64,000 bases of DNA from Bacteroidia bacterium (GCA_016742095.1 JACVCJ010000015.1:33066-97065); one strand, 5' to 3'. Positions 33,287-42,225 are shown, counted from the first letter of the stretch. Numbers and translations: made by a program. Notes: a model not told the origin generated them from the sequence alone.

Positions 33287-33298
33287 TGACAAAAGTCA
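33287..33298. promoter_or_regulatory. Palindrome TGAC-aaaa-GTCA between divergent genes, possible Crp/Fnr-type site
   Basis: This perfect 4+4+4 palindrome sits in the intergenic region between the coiled-coil gene and the Crp/Fnr-type gene, roughly 45-50 bp upstream of the predicted transcription start of the latter. It has the half-site spacing of Crp/Fnr operators. Autoregulation by the encoded protein is a guess. Confidence 0.4.
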
Positions 33299-33326
33299 GG
33301 GTCTTAAAACTTTGCATACTTTTTAT

Positions 33327-33334
33327 TACTTTTG
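33327..33334 (+). promoter_or_regulatory. -7 promoter box of the Crp/Fnr-type regulator gene
   Basis: TACTTTTG is a perfect TAnnTTTG box, 23 nt before the ATG at 33358. A TTTG at 33311-33314 could be the -33 element. Confidence 0.65.
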
Positions 33335-33357
33335 TACGATAAACACCTGCTCCCCGC

Positions 33358-34065
33358 ATGTCTGAAAAAAAATCCATTGATGTGGCCTGCGCCAACTGTG
33401 CATCTTTCCGCAGCAGCCTGTGGGAATCGCTGGGTTCCGCCGAACTGGCCCGTATGGAATCTCAGAAAAGCTGCCAGATCTTCCGCAAGGGCAATGTGTT
33501 CATTCATGAAGGTTCCCGTCCGCAGGGCGTGTACTGCATCCATGCCGGCAAGGTAAAGATCTACCGTCACGGCGATGGCCGCGACCAGATCATAAAAGTG
33601 GCCGGACCGGGCGAAATACTGGGTTACAAAGCCCTGCTGGCCGAAGATGTGTACCCCGTTTCTGCCGAAGCGCTGGAAGAAGTGCACGTGTGTTTCGTGC
33701 CCAAAAGCAGTTTCCTCGAAACCCTTTTTATTTCGTCTTCCTTTTCACAGAAAATACTGCGTATGGCCTGTAAAGAGCTGGAAGTAATGACGGAGAACAT
33801 TACGCACATGGCCCAGAAATCGGTACGCGAACGCACGGCCGCCACCCTGCTGCTGCTGCACCAGACCTATGGCACCGACAGCGCCGAAGAGGGTTCCGTG
33901 TACATTAACATGCGCCGCGAAGACATTGCCTCCATCGTGGGCACCGCTACCGAAACGCTCATACGCCTGCTGGCCGATTTTAAACAGGAGAACCTGATCG
34001 AGACCGAAGGCCGCAAAGTGATCGTACGCGACGTACAACAACTCAAAAAAGTAGCCGGACTTTAA
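33358..34065 (+). CDS. Crp/Fnr-family transcriptional regulator
   Basis: This 235-aa regulator has a cyclic-nucleotide-binding-like beta-roll at about residues 30-130 (GVYCIHAGKVKIYRHGDG, PGEILGYKALL), a dimerisation helix (FSQKILRMACKELEVMTENI) and a C-terminal winged HTH (MRREDIASIVGTATETLIRLL, wing IETEGRKVIVRD). The recognition helix reads TATETLIRLLADF, with Glu and Arg at the base-contacting positions. The N-terminus has a CxxC (C11, C14) but lacks the further cysteines of an FNR iron-sulphur cluster, so oxygen sensing by that mechanism is unlikely. The PRETVxR and arginine cAMP-binding signature is also absent. The effector is unknown. It converges on the AsmA gene with 5 nt between stops. 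Confidence 0.92.
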   Translation: MSEKKSIDVACANCASFRSSLWESLGSAELARMESQKSCQIFRKGNVFIHEGSRPQGVYCIHAGKVKIYRHGDGRDQIIKVAGPGEILGYKALLAEDVYPVSAEALEEVHVCFVPKSSFLETLFISSSFSQKILRMACKELEVMTENITHMAQKSVRERTAATLLLLHQTYGTDSAEEGSVYINMRREDIASIVGTATETLIRLLADFKQENLIETEGRKVIVRDVQQLKKVAGL

Positions 34066-34070
34066 TTTTT

Positions 34071-36689
34071 TTATTCAAACTCGAAATCGCCGCCGCCGAC
34101 CGCATTGGTATGGATGCTGTCGCGACGTTCCTGGCGCTGCTTCAGCCAGGGGTCTTTCTGCAGGATACTGTCGTTCTTAACACGGCCCATCTCCTCCCGT
34201 ACAATGTCGCGTATGTTCACGCGTTCGTTCCGGAAATCCTCTTCGATCTTCTGTTTAATGCCCTTGCCGTCCAAACCGAACGTAGGATCGCTCAGCGGCC
34301 CGTGCATACGCACGTATATACGCATACGGTTGCCGTCGTCGATAATATCGCCGAATTCATCCTGCCGGCTGTTCCTGCGTATACGGAACTTATTGGCCAG
34401 CAGGGTGCCCAGGTCCAGGTTGAAACGATAGTCTACGTTGTTCTCAAAACTGTGTTCCCCGCCCAGGTTCAGGTTCATGGCATTACTGCGTATACTCATC
34501 TCGGGCATGATCACTTTCTGGTCGCGTATCAGGATCTCGTTCTTAAGCGTAGAGAATTTCACATGCTGCAGTTCTTCCAGTTTGGCCCAGCCCGCCAGTT
34601 TTTCGAGCGGGGTAAACTTAACCAGCTCGCCCTCGCGCACGGTTATGGAAATAAGTGCGTATATAGATGGAATGTCAACGCGCAGGTATTCGTCAAAGGT
34701 GGCGCGGAACTCAAAGATGGCGTCGGTACGGCCCGAGATGTTCTCGGAACTGAGCTGGTCCTGCTCAAAATTATTGAACACATAGAACAGCTTGCTGATG
34801 TTCACCCCGGTAAAGCGTCCGTTCGAGGTGATCCGCCAGCTGCCGCCCCGGCTGTTATCGGCCACTCCGTTCAGCAGCACTTCGCCGTCCATCGTACTCA
34901 GCAACACGTCCTGTGCGGCACACACCCGGTTTTTAAGGGAGAAGGAACCTTTTATCTGTGTGGCCTCAAACTTACGGAAGACCAGTTTGCCTACATCCGC
35001 TTTAAAGTCCATGGCCAGGCGCTCGGGCAGGGCGAAGGGATTGCGGCCGGCATCGGTTTTTTCGCGGGTGGCCGTGGCATTTTCCTGCAGAAAGCGGTCC
35101 AGGTTAATGAACGGACTCTTCAGGTTCACCGAAAGATACAGGGGTTCCGTATCGGTAAGCAGGTAGGCCAGGAGGTTCAGCGCTTTTCCATCGAGGTACA
35201 GTTCATTGCCCGAGAAAACCCCGTTCACATGCTGTACCCAAACGTTGTTATTATCGAACACGAGCACCCCCGAAAGTTCGTGCAAGGCATACGGAGAGCG
35301 GCGCACGGCCATGTTCACCTGTTTCAGTTCCATGCGTCCGTCGATCACCGCGGCTTTAAAATCATCGGCTACAAAACGGCGCCCGCCGGCTTTTACGCCC
35401 AGGGTCATATTTACATCGGCCCGGCCGGTAACGTTCTCCAGCGTATCGATCGGTAAAAAGGGCAGGAATTCCGCCAGGTCGAGCGAGGCTTTAAAATGTG
35501 TCCGTACTTCGGGACGGCTGAAGTTCTTCCAGAGGAAATCGCCTTCGATGGCCGAATTTTTCTGCCGACCCTTAAACCGGGCGATCCGCACGAACGAGTC
35601 GGCGGTGCGGCCCAGGCGTATACTGCCCGAGGTATACACATCGAACATTTCGATATTATTGGGTACATAGCGGAAGGTGGCGCCCTTTATGGAGAAATCG
35701 GCCGTAAGCACCGGCAGTTCTTCCTTGTTGAAATAGCCCTGTGCATGGGCACTGATCATGATCTCGCCTGTACTTTTATAGTTTTCCTTTATGCTGCGTA
35801 CATTTTCCGGCAGCATGGAAAGAATGGAAGAAATATTCAGGTCCTTGCCGCTCAGGTTCAGGTCGGTAAACCAGCCCTTGCCGGTTTTCATGATGCCTCC
35901 GGAACATTCAAAAGGCAGGTCTTCGATGGTGAGTCCGAGCCATTTTATTTTGTATACATGGTCTTTGGTATCGGCGTCCAGGCTGCCGTCCACCTGTATC
36001 TTGTAGCTGTGTGCATATTCCACGCCGTTTATCACCAGGGTGTTCACGGTCTGTTTCGAACGTACGCTCAAGGCAAATTTCTTATCGGAAAAACGGCCCG
36101 AAAGCAGCAGGTCGTCGATATGTCCGGCTATCTCGCGGGAGGCTTCCTCATCGATATACGAAGCCGTTACGTTCAGCAGCTTCACCGAAGAAAGGTTAAA
36201 GGCGAACGATCTCTTGCCCGTACTGTCTTTACTCTCTTTCCAGAAATGCCAGTTGTCCTGCCCTTCTTTGTCGCGGTACAGGTTCAGTTTAGCGTCTTTA
36301 AGCGTAACGCGGCGTACGGTATAGTTTTTCTGGAAAAGGTTCCAGATGTTGAACTGCAGGAAAAGGCTGCGGGCCTCGAAAAGATTCTGCCTGGGCCGGC
36401 GCGGATGGGCTTCGGTACAGCTTACGTCCTTAAATTCCAGCGAAGCGTAGGGAAACTGCCGGAACAGCGAAAGTTCGATCTCCCGCACCCGCAGTTCGGT
36501 ATTCAGATGTTCGTTGATGCTGTCGATGGCGTATTGCTTGATCTCGTCCTCGAAAATGTAGGCCAGGCTGAGCGCCACGCCGAAAAACACCAGTACGGAC
36601 ACGAATATCCACAGGAAAAAACGCCCGATGCGCCGCAGCCATCTGCGCCAGGGTGCCTGTTTGCCGGCCTGTACTACATTAAATTCCAT
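34071..36689 (-). CDS. AsmA-like envelope biogenesis protein
   Basis: This 872-aa protein is anchored by one N-terminal helix (FFLWIFVSVLVFFGVALSLAYIF) with the remainder in the periplasm. The N-terminal AsmA pattern (LNTELRVREIELSLFRQFPYASLEFKDVS, split across ~30 residues) and the C-terminal AsmA_2-type segment with DAIFEFRATFDEYL are visible. The protein ends with a charged tail (QERRDSIHTN). AsmA-like proteins are thought to form lipid-transport bridges between membranes. I use the ATG at 36689. The in-frame TTG at 36704 lies inside a probable promoter box (TTACTTTG, 36701-36708). It is divergent from the subtilase gene. Confidence 0.88.
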   Translation of the reverse strand: MEFNVVQAGKQAPWRRWLRRIGRFFLWIFVSVLVFFGVALSLAYIFEDEIKQYAIDSINEHLNTELRVREIELSLFRQFPYASLEFKDVSCTEAHPRRPRQNLFEARSLFLQFNIWNLFQKNYTVRRVTLKDAKLNLYRDKEGQDNWHFWKESKDSTGKRSFAFNLSSVKLLNVTASYIDEEASREIAGHIDDLLLSGRFSDKKFALSVRSKQTVNTLVINGVEYAHSYKIQVDGSLDADTKDHVYKIKWLGLTIEDLPFECSGGIMKTGKGWFTDLNLSGKDLNISSILSMLPENVRSIKENYKSTGEIMISAHAQGYFNKEELPVLTADFSIKGATFRYVPNNIEMFDVYTSGSIRLGRTADSFVRIARFKGRQKNSAIEGDFLWKNFSRPEVRTHFKASLDLAEFLPFLPIDTLENVTGRADVNMTLGVKAGGRRFVADDFKAAVIDGRMELKQVNMAVRRSPYALHELSGVLVFDNNNVWVQHVNGVFSGNELYLDGKALNLLAYLLTDTEPLYLSVNLKSPFINLDRFLQENATATREKTDAGRNPFALPERLAMDFKADVGKLVFRKFEATQIKGSFSLKNRVCAAQDVLLSTMDGEVLLNGVADNSRGGSWRITSNGRFTGVNISKLFYVFNNFEQDQLSSENISGRTDAIFEFRATFDEYLRVDIPSIYALISITVREGELVKFTPLEKLAGWAKLEELQHVKFSTLKNEILIRDQKVIMPEMSIRSNAMNLNLGGEHSFENNVDYRFNLDLGTLLANKFRIRRNSRQDEFGDIIDDGNRMRIYVRMHGPLSDPTFGLDGKGIKQKIEEDFRNERVNIRDIVREEMGRVKNDSILQKDPWLKQRQERRDSIHTNAVGGGDFEFE

Positions 36690-36858
36690 CTTCTTCAGGT
36701 TCAAAGTAAACGTGTATCGCGCGGTTTCTTATACGGGAACAACATTTTTTATCAAACGCCGCCTGTTTATGAAACCCGGCAGCCCGGACCGGGAACCTTT
36801 TTGTTTGGAGGGATTAAAAAAAATCTCATTTTTGTAAAGCTAAAACCACCAAATACTC

Positions 36859-39800
36859 ATGAAAAAGCTACTCTGTACGCTGCTGTTCCTGGCAGTTTCC
36901 GGACTTGTTCCCGCCCAGACCGCCATGGCTCCCGAATTTCAGCCGGGCAAGATCTGGTTCAAGATCAAAGACAATTATTCCGTAAGCCGCAGCCTGGATG
37001 AAAACCCGGCTAAACTGCCGCTTTCGCACCTGCCCTTCCTGCAGGCCATCGTTCAGCATTACGGGGTGCAGAACCTGTCTCTTCCTTTCTGGCAGGCCAA
37101 AACATCCGAAACGCTGCAGCGCACCTACCTACTCGAGTTCAGTCAGCATTCCGGCGCCGATGCCCTGGTACGCAGCCTGGAGAAAAGTCCGTACATCGAA
37201 TATGCGGAAAAAGTGCCGCTGGACCGGCCCTGTCTTACGCCCAATGACCCGAGCTTTGCTTCACAATGGGGCCTCAGCATCATCGGGGCGCCCACGGCCT
37301 GGAACTATTTTTCTACCGGCAGTAACATCGTAATTGCCATTGTAGACGATGCCGTACTGCGCACCCATGCCGATCTCTCGCCCAATCTCTGGGTGAACCC
37401 GGGCGAAATTGCCGGCAATAACATCGACGACGACGGCAATGGCTACATCGACGATATAAACGGCTACGACGTAGGCAGTAACGATAATAACCCCAACCCC
37501 ACTACCACGGCCTACGATCACGGTACACACGTGGCGGGTATCGCCTCGGCCCGTTCGAACAACGGCACCGGCGTGGCCTCTATCGGTTTCAGCTGTAAAC
37601 TGATGTGTGTAAAATCGACCAATACCGCTTCGGCCATCACCAACGGGTACGACGGCATCGTATATGCAGCGGCCAGCGGCGCCGATGTAATCAATATGTC
37701 CTGGGGCGGGCCTTCCTATTCCACCACGGGCCAAAACGTGATCAATTACGCCTGGAGCCAGGGTTGCGTACTGATCGCCGCCTCGGGTAATGACAACGTA
37801 AGCAGCCAGTTCTATCCCGCCGCTTTTAACAATGTGGTCAGCGTATCGGCCACCACCAATACCGACACCAAAGCATCCTTCTCGAACTACGGCAGCTGGA
37901 TCGATATTTCAGCGCCCGGAAACAACATTTACAGCACAACGGTGAACGGGGCCTACGGCAACAAATCGGGCACCTCTATGGCCTCGCCCATGGTAGCCGG
38001 GCTCGCCGGACTGATGTGGTCGCTGAACCCCGGAATGACCAAGACCGACCTCATCAGCTGCCTGCTTTCCACCGCTACGTCCATCAATGCACAAAACCCC
38101 GGCTACAACGGACAGCTGGGCTCCGGACGTATCAACGCCGCGGCCGCAATGCAGTGCGTTTCGGCTACGCTGAACAACGCCCCGGTAGCCGATTTTACAG
38201 CGAACTTCACCACCGTTACTGCGGGCGGACAGGTCGCTTTCAGCGATATGTCGGTATACAACCCCACCACCTGGACCTGGAGTTTCCCCGGCGGGACCCC
38301 GGCCAGCTACAACGGACAAACGCCTCCGCCCATCGTATACAACACCCCGGGCACCTATAACGTTTCGCTCACGGCGAGCAATGCCAACGGCTCGGATACG
38401 GAGACCAAAACCTCGTATATACAGGTAACTGCGGGCGGCGGCTGTTTTGCAGCCAATCTGCCCATTCCGGCCGGATGGACCCTTTCCAACTATTATACCG
38501 GGGCCACCGTCGGCGCCGATGGATGGATCAACGGCGTAAATGTATACCAGGACAAACAGAAGGCCATGTATTTTGACCTTTCGGCACAGCCCTATACCTT
38601 TCTTACCCAGGCTTATGTGGCTTTTGGTCTGGCCTATTCCGCCAACCCGGCCAAGATCGTACCCGTGCGCATCTATGACGGCACTTCGGGCAGTCCGGGC
38701 GCACAACTGGGCGTAACCAACCTGACCATGGGCCAGATCATGGCAGACGTGAACAGCGGCTCCTACAGTACGGCCGAGTTCGCAAGTCCGATCACACTGC
38801 CCGCGTCCAAACGCTTTTTTGTAAGCGTGGACCTGACCAACCTGCAATGGACGGCAGGCGTTAAAGACACCCTGTCCATCGTAAGTAATTCCGCAGGACA
38901 GACAACGCCTTCAGCCATCTGGGAACAACAGAGCAACAACGTCTGGTACCAGTACGGCACGGCCGGCTCCTGGAACCTGAACGCGTCCCTTATTGTACAC
39001 CCGTTCCTCACCAATCAGCCCGCCCTGGCTACCTTTACCTCTTCGGCCACTACGGTATGCGCCGGGGACCCGATCACCTTCGATGCGGCCGGTTCCACCT
39101 ACCAGGATACGCTGCTGTGGTCTTTCCCGGGCGGCAATACCACAACGGTAAGTCAGAACCCCAACCCGACCATTTATTTCAACACCCCGGGCACTTATAC
39201 CGTAAAACTGTATGTAGTGGGCGGCGGTTGTTCACAGCTGGATTCGGCACAGACCACCATCACCGTGAATGCACGGCCCAGCGTATCGGTTTCAGCGCCC
39301 CAGAATTACGTATGTGCCGGCAATTCCATTACACTGACGGCCAGTGGGGCCACGTCCTACACCTGGTCGCCCGGAGCCTCTCTCAACACAACCACCGGAA
39401 ATACCGTTATCGCCACACCGGCGCAGACCACCACGTATAATGTACAGGGTTCCCTGGCCAACGGATGCAGCAATATCGCCACCGTGCAGATACAGGTACA
39501 GGCCCCTCCCGTGGCACAGGCCCAGTTCCTGGATACGACCATCAGCTGCGGTACTTCGCTGCTTTTCGATGGACTTTCGAGCGATGATGTGGACGTATTT
39601 GCCTGGACCTTCAGCGGCGGTACGCCTGCTACGTCCAATGCCGGTTCCGCAAGTGTTTCCTTCGGCACGCCGGGCGCCCACCCGGTTACGCTCACCGTAA
39701 GCAACAGCTGCGGTACGGACGTGCTCAACAGCACCATCACCGTAGATTCACTGAACGTTAGTGTTTCGGCCACACAGACCGCACTCTGCGAAGGCAGTTC

Positions 39801-40974
39801 CACCACGCTCACGGCAACGGGAGCCACATCGTACAACTGGAGTCCGGGCGCTACGCTCAGCAGCACCAGCGGAAGCAGCGTAACCGCCACACCGGTACAA
39901 ACCACCACGTATACCGTGACCGGAACTACCGGCACCTGTCCGGGCAGCGCTTCGGTGACCATACAGTTCAATCCCCTGCCGCATGCACAAGCCGCCTTCG
40001 GCGATACTACCCTGCTCTGCGGCAACACGCTCAGCTTCGACGCTTCGGCCAGTACACATACGAACGGCTACGCCTGGACCTTTACCGGCGGTAGTCCGGC
40101 CAGTGCCGGCAGCGCCACACAGACCGTAGATTACAACTCGGCCGGTAATTTCCCGGTGCGCCTGATCGTAAGCAACGGTTGCGGCTCCGACACCCTGGAC
40201 ACACACATCAGCGTTACGGCGCTGCCGCTGGGCGTAACGGCCACACAAAGTACGATCTGTGAGGGCAGTTCTACCACCCTGAACGCCACGGGAGCCACGT
40301 CCTACAGCTGGTCGCCCGCAACGGGCCTCAGCGGCACTACGGGCGCTTCCGTTACGGCTTCGCCTGTACAAACCGTTACCTATACCGTAACCGGAAGCAA
40401 CGGCAGCTGTTCGGCCAATGCAACGGTAAGCATACAGGTAAATCCGCGGCCAACGGCTGTGAACAGCTTTGCTGATACGACCATCGACTGTGGCGGTGTA
40501 TTGTTTTTCGATGCATCGGCAACGACGAACGCCGCCAATTACACCTGGAGCTTTGCCGGCGGATCACCCGTATCTGCCTTTACACCGACCGCGTCCATAA
40601 CCTATAACACGCCGGGCACGCACACCGTGATCTTTATTGCCGGTAACAACTGCGGCTCCGACACGCTTACACACAGCATCACAGTGAAGGACAACTGCCT
40701 GGGACTGGACGAGAACGGCGGGGGCGGAATCTCAGCCTACTACGCACCGGGGCTGCAGCAGGTGGTCTTCAGCTTTACGGAAATTCCCCAGTCGGACTTT
40801 GCCTTTGAACTTACGGACATGAGCGGCAAGGTACTCGACCGCAACCGCCTGCCCGTGCAGGGTATGGGCGGAACGCACTATTACAATGTAGACCAGATCG
40901 CGCCGGGCGTGTATACGTTCCGTTTATATAACCGCGAGCAGCAGCATATTCTGCGCTTTGTAAAGAACCAGTAA
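36859..40974 (+). CDS. Giant T9SS-secreted subtilisin-like protease with PKD/Ig-like repeats
   Basis: This 1371-aa S8 peptidase has a signal peptide (MKKLLCTLLFLAVSGLVPAQ) and a propeptide of about 110 residues. The catalytic domain carries Asp163 (IAIVDDAV), His221 (DHGTHVAG) and Ser373 (SGTSMASP), with the oxyanion Asn region AASGNDN. A PKD domain follows at about 440-525 (TWTWSFPGGTPASYN), then a jelly-roll-like segment at 530-720, then four PKD units alternating with three Ig-like units up to about 1277. A T9SS sorting domain closes the protein (DQIAPGVYTFRLYNRE). It should act outside the cell as a protease. The terminator at 40994 follows. The first catalytic motif has DD instead of the usual DT/DS, a tolerable variation. 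Confidence 0.94.
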   Translation: MKKLLCTLLFLAVSGLVPAQTAMAPEFQPGKIWFKIKDNYSVSRSLDENPAKLPLSHLPFLQAIVQHYGVQNLSLPFWQAKTSETLQRTYLLEFSQHSGADALVRSLEKSPYIEYAEKVPLDRPCLTPNDPSFASQWGLSIIGAPTAWNYFSTGSNIVIAIVDDAVLRTHADLSPNLWVNPGEIAGNNIDDDGNGYIDDINGYDVGSNDNNPNPTTTAYDHGTHVAGIASARSNNGTGVASIGFSCKLMCVKSTNTASAITNGYDGIVYAAASGADVINMSWGGPSYSTTGQNVINYAWSQGCVLIAASGNDNVSSQFYPAAFNNVVSVSATTNTDTKASFSNYGSWIDISAPGNNIYSTTVNGAYGNKSGTSMASPMVAGLAGLMWSLNPGMTKTDLISCLLSTATSINAQNPGYNGQLGSGRINAAAAMQCVSATLNNAPVADFTANFTTVTAGGQVAFSDMSVYNPTTWTWSFPGGTPASYNGQTPPPIVYNTPGTYNVSLTASNANGSDTETKTSYIQVTAGGGCFAANLPIPAGWTLSNYYTGATVGADGWINGVNVYQDKQKAMYFDLSAQPYTFLTQAYVAFGLAYSANPAKIVPVRIYDGTSGSPGAQLGVTNLTMGQIMADVNSGSYSTAEFASPITLPASKRFFVSVDLTNLQWTAGVKDTLSIVSNSAGQTTPSAIWEQQSNNVWYQYGTAGSWNLNASLIVHPFLTNQPALATFTSSATTVCAGDPITFDAAGSTYQDTLLWSFPGGNTTTVSQNPNPTIYFNTPGTYTVKLYVVGGGCSQLDSAQTTITVNARPSVSVSAPQNYVCAGNSITLTASGATSYTWSPGASLNTTTGNTVIATPAQTTTYNVQGSLANGCSNIATVQIQVQAPPVAQAQFLDTTISCGTSLLFDGLSSDDVDVFAWTFSGGTPATSNAGSASVSFGTPGAHPVTLTVSNSCGTDVLNSTITVDSLNVSVSATQTALCEGSSTTLTATGATSYNWSPGATLSSTSGSSVTATPVQTTTYTVTGTTGTCPGSASVTIQFNPLPHAQAAFGDTTLLCGNTLSFDASASTHTNGYAWTFTGGSPASAGSATQTVDYNSAGNFPVRLIVSNGCGSDTLDTHISVTALPLGVTATQSTICEGSSTTLNATGATSYSWSPATGLSGTTGASVTASPVQTVTYTVTGSNGSCSANATVSIQVNPRPTAVNSFADTTIDCGGVLFFDASATTNAANYTWSFAGGSPVSAFTPTASITYNTPGTHTVIFIAGNNCGSDTLTHSITVKDNCLGLDENGGGGISAYYAPGLQQVVFSFTEIPQSDFAFELTDMSGKVLDRNRLPVQGMGGTHYYNVDQIAPGVYTFRLYNREQQHILRFVKNQ
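39030..40690 (+). repeat. Tandem PKD / Ig-like domain repeats inside the subtilase gene
   Basis: PKD units lie at about 39030-39270, 39510-39750, 39985-40215 and 40447-40690, separated by three Ig-like units (about 39283-39505, 39754-39970, 40213-40440). The Ig-like units share the framework CxGxSxTLTATGATSYxWSP and end in QTTTYTVTG. The similarity is visible at DNA level (for example repeated gggagccac-tcctac blocks), so unit gain or loss by recombination is possible. Confidence 0.8.
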
Positions 40975-40993
40975 GGTTTCACGATACTCATAC

Positions 40994-41030
40994 AAAACCG
41001 GCTCCGGAATTTCCCGAAGCCGGTTTTTCT
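40994..41030 (+). terminator. Rho-independent terminator of the subtilase gene
   Basis: The 10-bp stem AAAACCGGCT / AGCCGGTTTT encloses a 14-nt loop, followed by a T tract. The flanking A run makes it potentially bidirectional. It lies 20 nt after the stop codon and insulates the regulator gene that follows. Confidence 0.88.
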
Positions 41031-41063
41031 TTTCCCCGGGCTGCTTATTCGTATCTTTACCTC

Positions 41064-41633
41064 ATGAACGACCTGGAAAAACAGATCCGCTCTTTCTTTG
41101 GTGTATCGCCGGACGAACAGGCACAGCTGCTGCGGCATTTTAAACCCGAAACGCTGAAAAAGGGCGATTTCTACGCCCGTATCGGCCGGCCCTGCGTCAA
41201 ACTGAGTTATGTGCACAGCGGATTCCTGCGCGTATACGCCCCGCACGAAGAGCGGGAAGTGACCCAGTGGATCTCCACACCCGGTTATTTTATCGCCGAT
41301 ATCGCTTCCCTGACTTTTAAAGTGCCCGCCCGACGTCATATACAGGCGCTTACCGATGTGGAGATGTACACGCTGCACGAGGAGGATTACCAGCGCATCG
41401 GCCGGGAAATTCCCCGCTGGCATGAACTGGAAAAGCTGTTCGTATCCAAATGCTTCGCCCTTATGGAAGACCGCATTTTCTCGCACCTGTCCCTCAGCGC
41501 CGAAGAACGTTACCTGCTGTTCTTCGAACACAACCGCGAGCTTTTCAATACCGTTCCGCTGCAATACATCGCCTCCATGCTGGGTATGACCCCCGAAACC
41601 TTCAGCCGGATCCGCCGGAAAAGCATTTCTTGA
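41064..41633 (+). CDS. Crp/Fnr-family regulator, short Bacteroidota type
   Basis: This 189-aa protein has a cNMP-binding-like beta-roll (EQAQLLRHFKPETLKKGDF, SYVHSGFLRVYAPHEERE, TDVEMYTLHEEDYQRI) followed by a shortened HTH (LQYIASMLGMTPETFSRIRR) and only five residues after it. The recognition helix PETFSRIRRK carries the Glu-x-x-Ser-Arg pattern that contacts TTGAT half-sites in FNR. There are no N-terminal cysteines for an iron-sulphur cluster. A perfect TTGAT-N4-ATCAA box overlaps the gene's stop codon and precedes the SRPBCC gene. The -7-like TATCTTTA ends 4 nt before the ATG, suggesting a leaderless mRNA. Confidence 0.9.
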   Translation: MNDLEKQIRSFFGVSPDEQAQLLRHFKPETLKKGDFYARIGRPCVKLSYVHSGFLRVYAPHEEREVTQWISTPGYFIADIASLTFKVPARRHIQALTDVEMYTLHEEDYQRIGREIPRWHELEKLFVSKCFALMEDRIFSHLSLSAEERYLLFFEHNRELFNTVPLQYIASMLGMTPETFSRIRRKSIS

Positions 41634-41673
41634 TTTTTATCAAGCCGCGGCCCTCTCTTTTGCCGGAACTTTG
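41629..41673 (+). promoter_or_regulatory. FNR-type box and promoter of the SRPBCC gene
   Basis: CTTGATTTTTATCAAG (41629-41644) is a perfect 16-bp palindrome containing TTGAT-N4-ATCAA, the FNR consensus. A GAACTTTG promoter box lies at 41666-41673, 23 nt before the ATG. The centre of the palindrome falls about 40-42 bp upstream of the expected transcription start, the class II activator position. The product of the gene just upstream is the natural candidate (inference). Confidence 0.65.
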
Positions 41674-41696
41674 TATCCTGCAAAACAGCAACGATC

Positions 41697-42122
41697 ATGA
41701 ACAAAGAACTCCGCACACAGGTCCGTATCAACGCCGCCCCCGAAAAAGTATGGCAAATTCTGAGCGATTTTGAACGCTACCCCGAATGGAACCCCTTCGT
41801 AAAAAAAATCAGCGGACGGCCCGAAGTGGGAAAAACGATACGGGTTTCCCTGCCCGGCATGGGTTTTACTCCCAAAGTACTGGTATTTGAACCGGCAAAG
41901 GAATTCCGCTGGAAAGGCAAACTGCTTTTTACCGGCCTTTTCGACGGTGAACATTATTTTATCCTGGAGGAAAACCCGGACGGTTCCACAACCTTCACCC
42001 ATGGTGAAAAATTCAGCGGCATCCTGCTGCCCCTGCTGGCCAAAAGCCTGGACGGAGATACAAAGAACGGCTTCGGGGCCATGAACCAGGCTCTGAAAAT
42101 CCGTTGCGAAGAAGCCGGGTAA
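41697..42122 (+). CDS. SRPBCC-domain protein (polyketide cyclase/dehydrase-like)
   Basis: This 141-aa protein has the START/SRPBCC helix-grip fold signature. The first strand and helix read RTQVRINAAPEKVWQILSDF and are followed by ERYPEWNPFVKKISG, then strands GKTIRVSLPGMGFTPKVLVF and DGEHYFILEENPDGSTTFTH. The C-terminal long helix ends near ALKIRCEE. Such proteins bind small hydrophobic ligands, and no specific substrate can be assigned. It is probably the direct target of the Crp/Fnr-type regulator encoded 63 nt upstream, through the palindrome between them. Confidence 0.88.
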   Translation: MNKELRTQVRINAAPEKVWQILSDFERYPEWNPFVKKISGRPEVGKTIRVSLPGMGFTPKVLVFEPAKEFRWKGKLLFTGLFDGEHYFILEENPDGSTTFTHGEKFSGILLPLLAKSLDGDTKNGFGAMNQALKIRCEEAG

Positions 42123-42182
42123 GGTCCGTATCTTTTTTGATCGTCAGGAACCGGGCCCCATTTCTTTGCCGGCTTTGCGGAA

Positions 42183-42218
42183 ATTCCCAATTTTTTCCCG
42201 AATTTACCGGTACCTTTG
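42183..42218 (+). promoter_or_regulatory. TTCCC direct-repeat operator and promoter of two-component system 2
   Basis: ATTCCCAATTTTTTCCCG (42183-42200) contains two TTCCC copies 11 bp apart. Eleven nt after the second copy stands a perfect -7 box TACCTTTG (42211-42218), that is 16 nt from repeat start to box start. The box ends 7 nt before the ATG of the response regulator. The sequence recurs at 44270 and 45164 with the same spacing. Confidence 0.78.
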
Positions 42219-42225
42219 AAATCAG

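Noticed and set aside
33358..33405. N-terminal CxxC of the Crp/Fnr protein as an FNR-type iron-sulphur ligand
   Set aside because: Only two closely spaced cysteines are present. The third N-terminal and the later conserved cysteine spacing of FNR are missing.
36690..36704. TTG start for the AsmA-like gene
   Set aside because: It overlaps a promoter-like TTACTTTG sequence, and the ATG at 36689 gives a normal N-terminus.
39030..40690. Regularly spaced repeats as a CRISPR array
   Set aside because: The repeats are about 230-460 bp protein-domain repeats in an open reading frame, and no cas genes are nearby.
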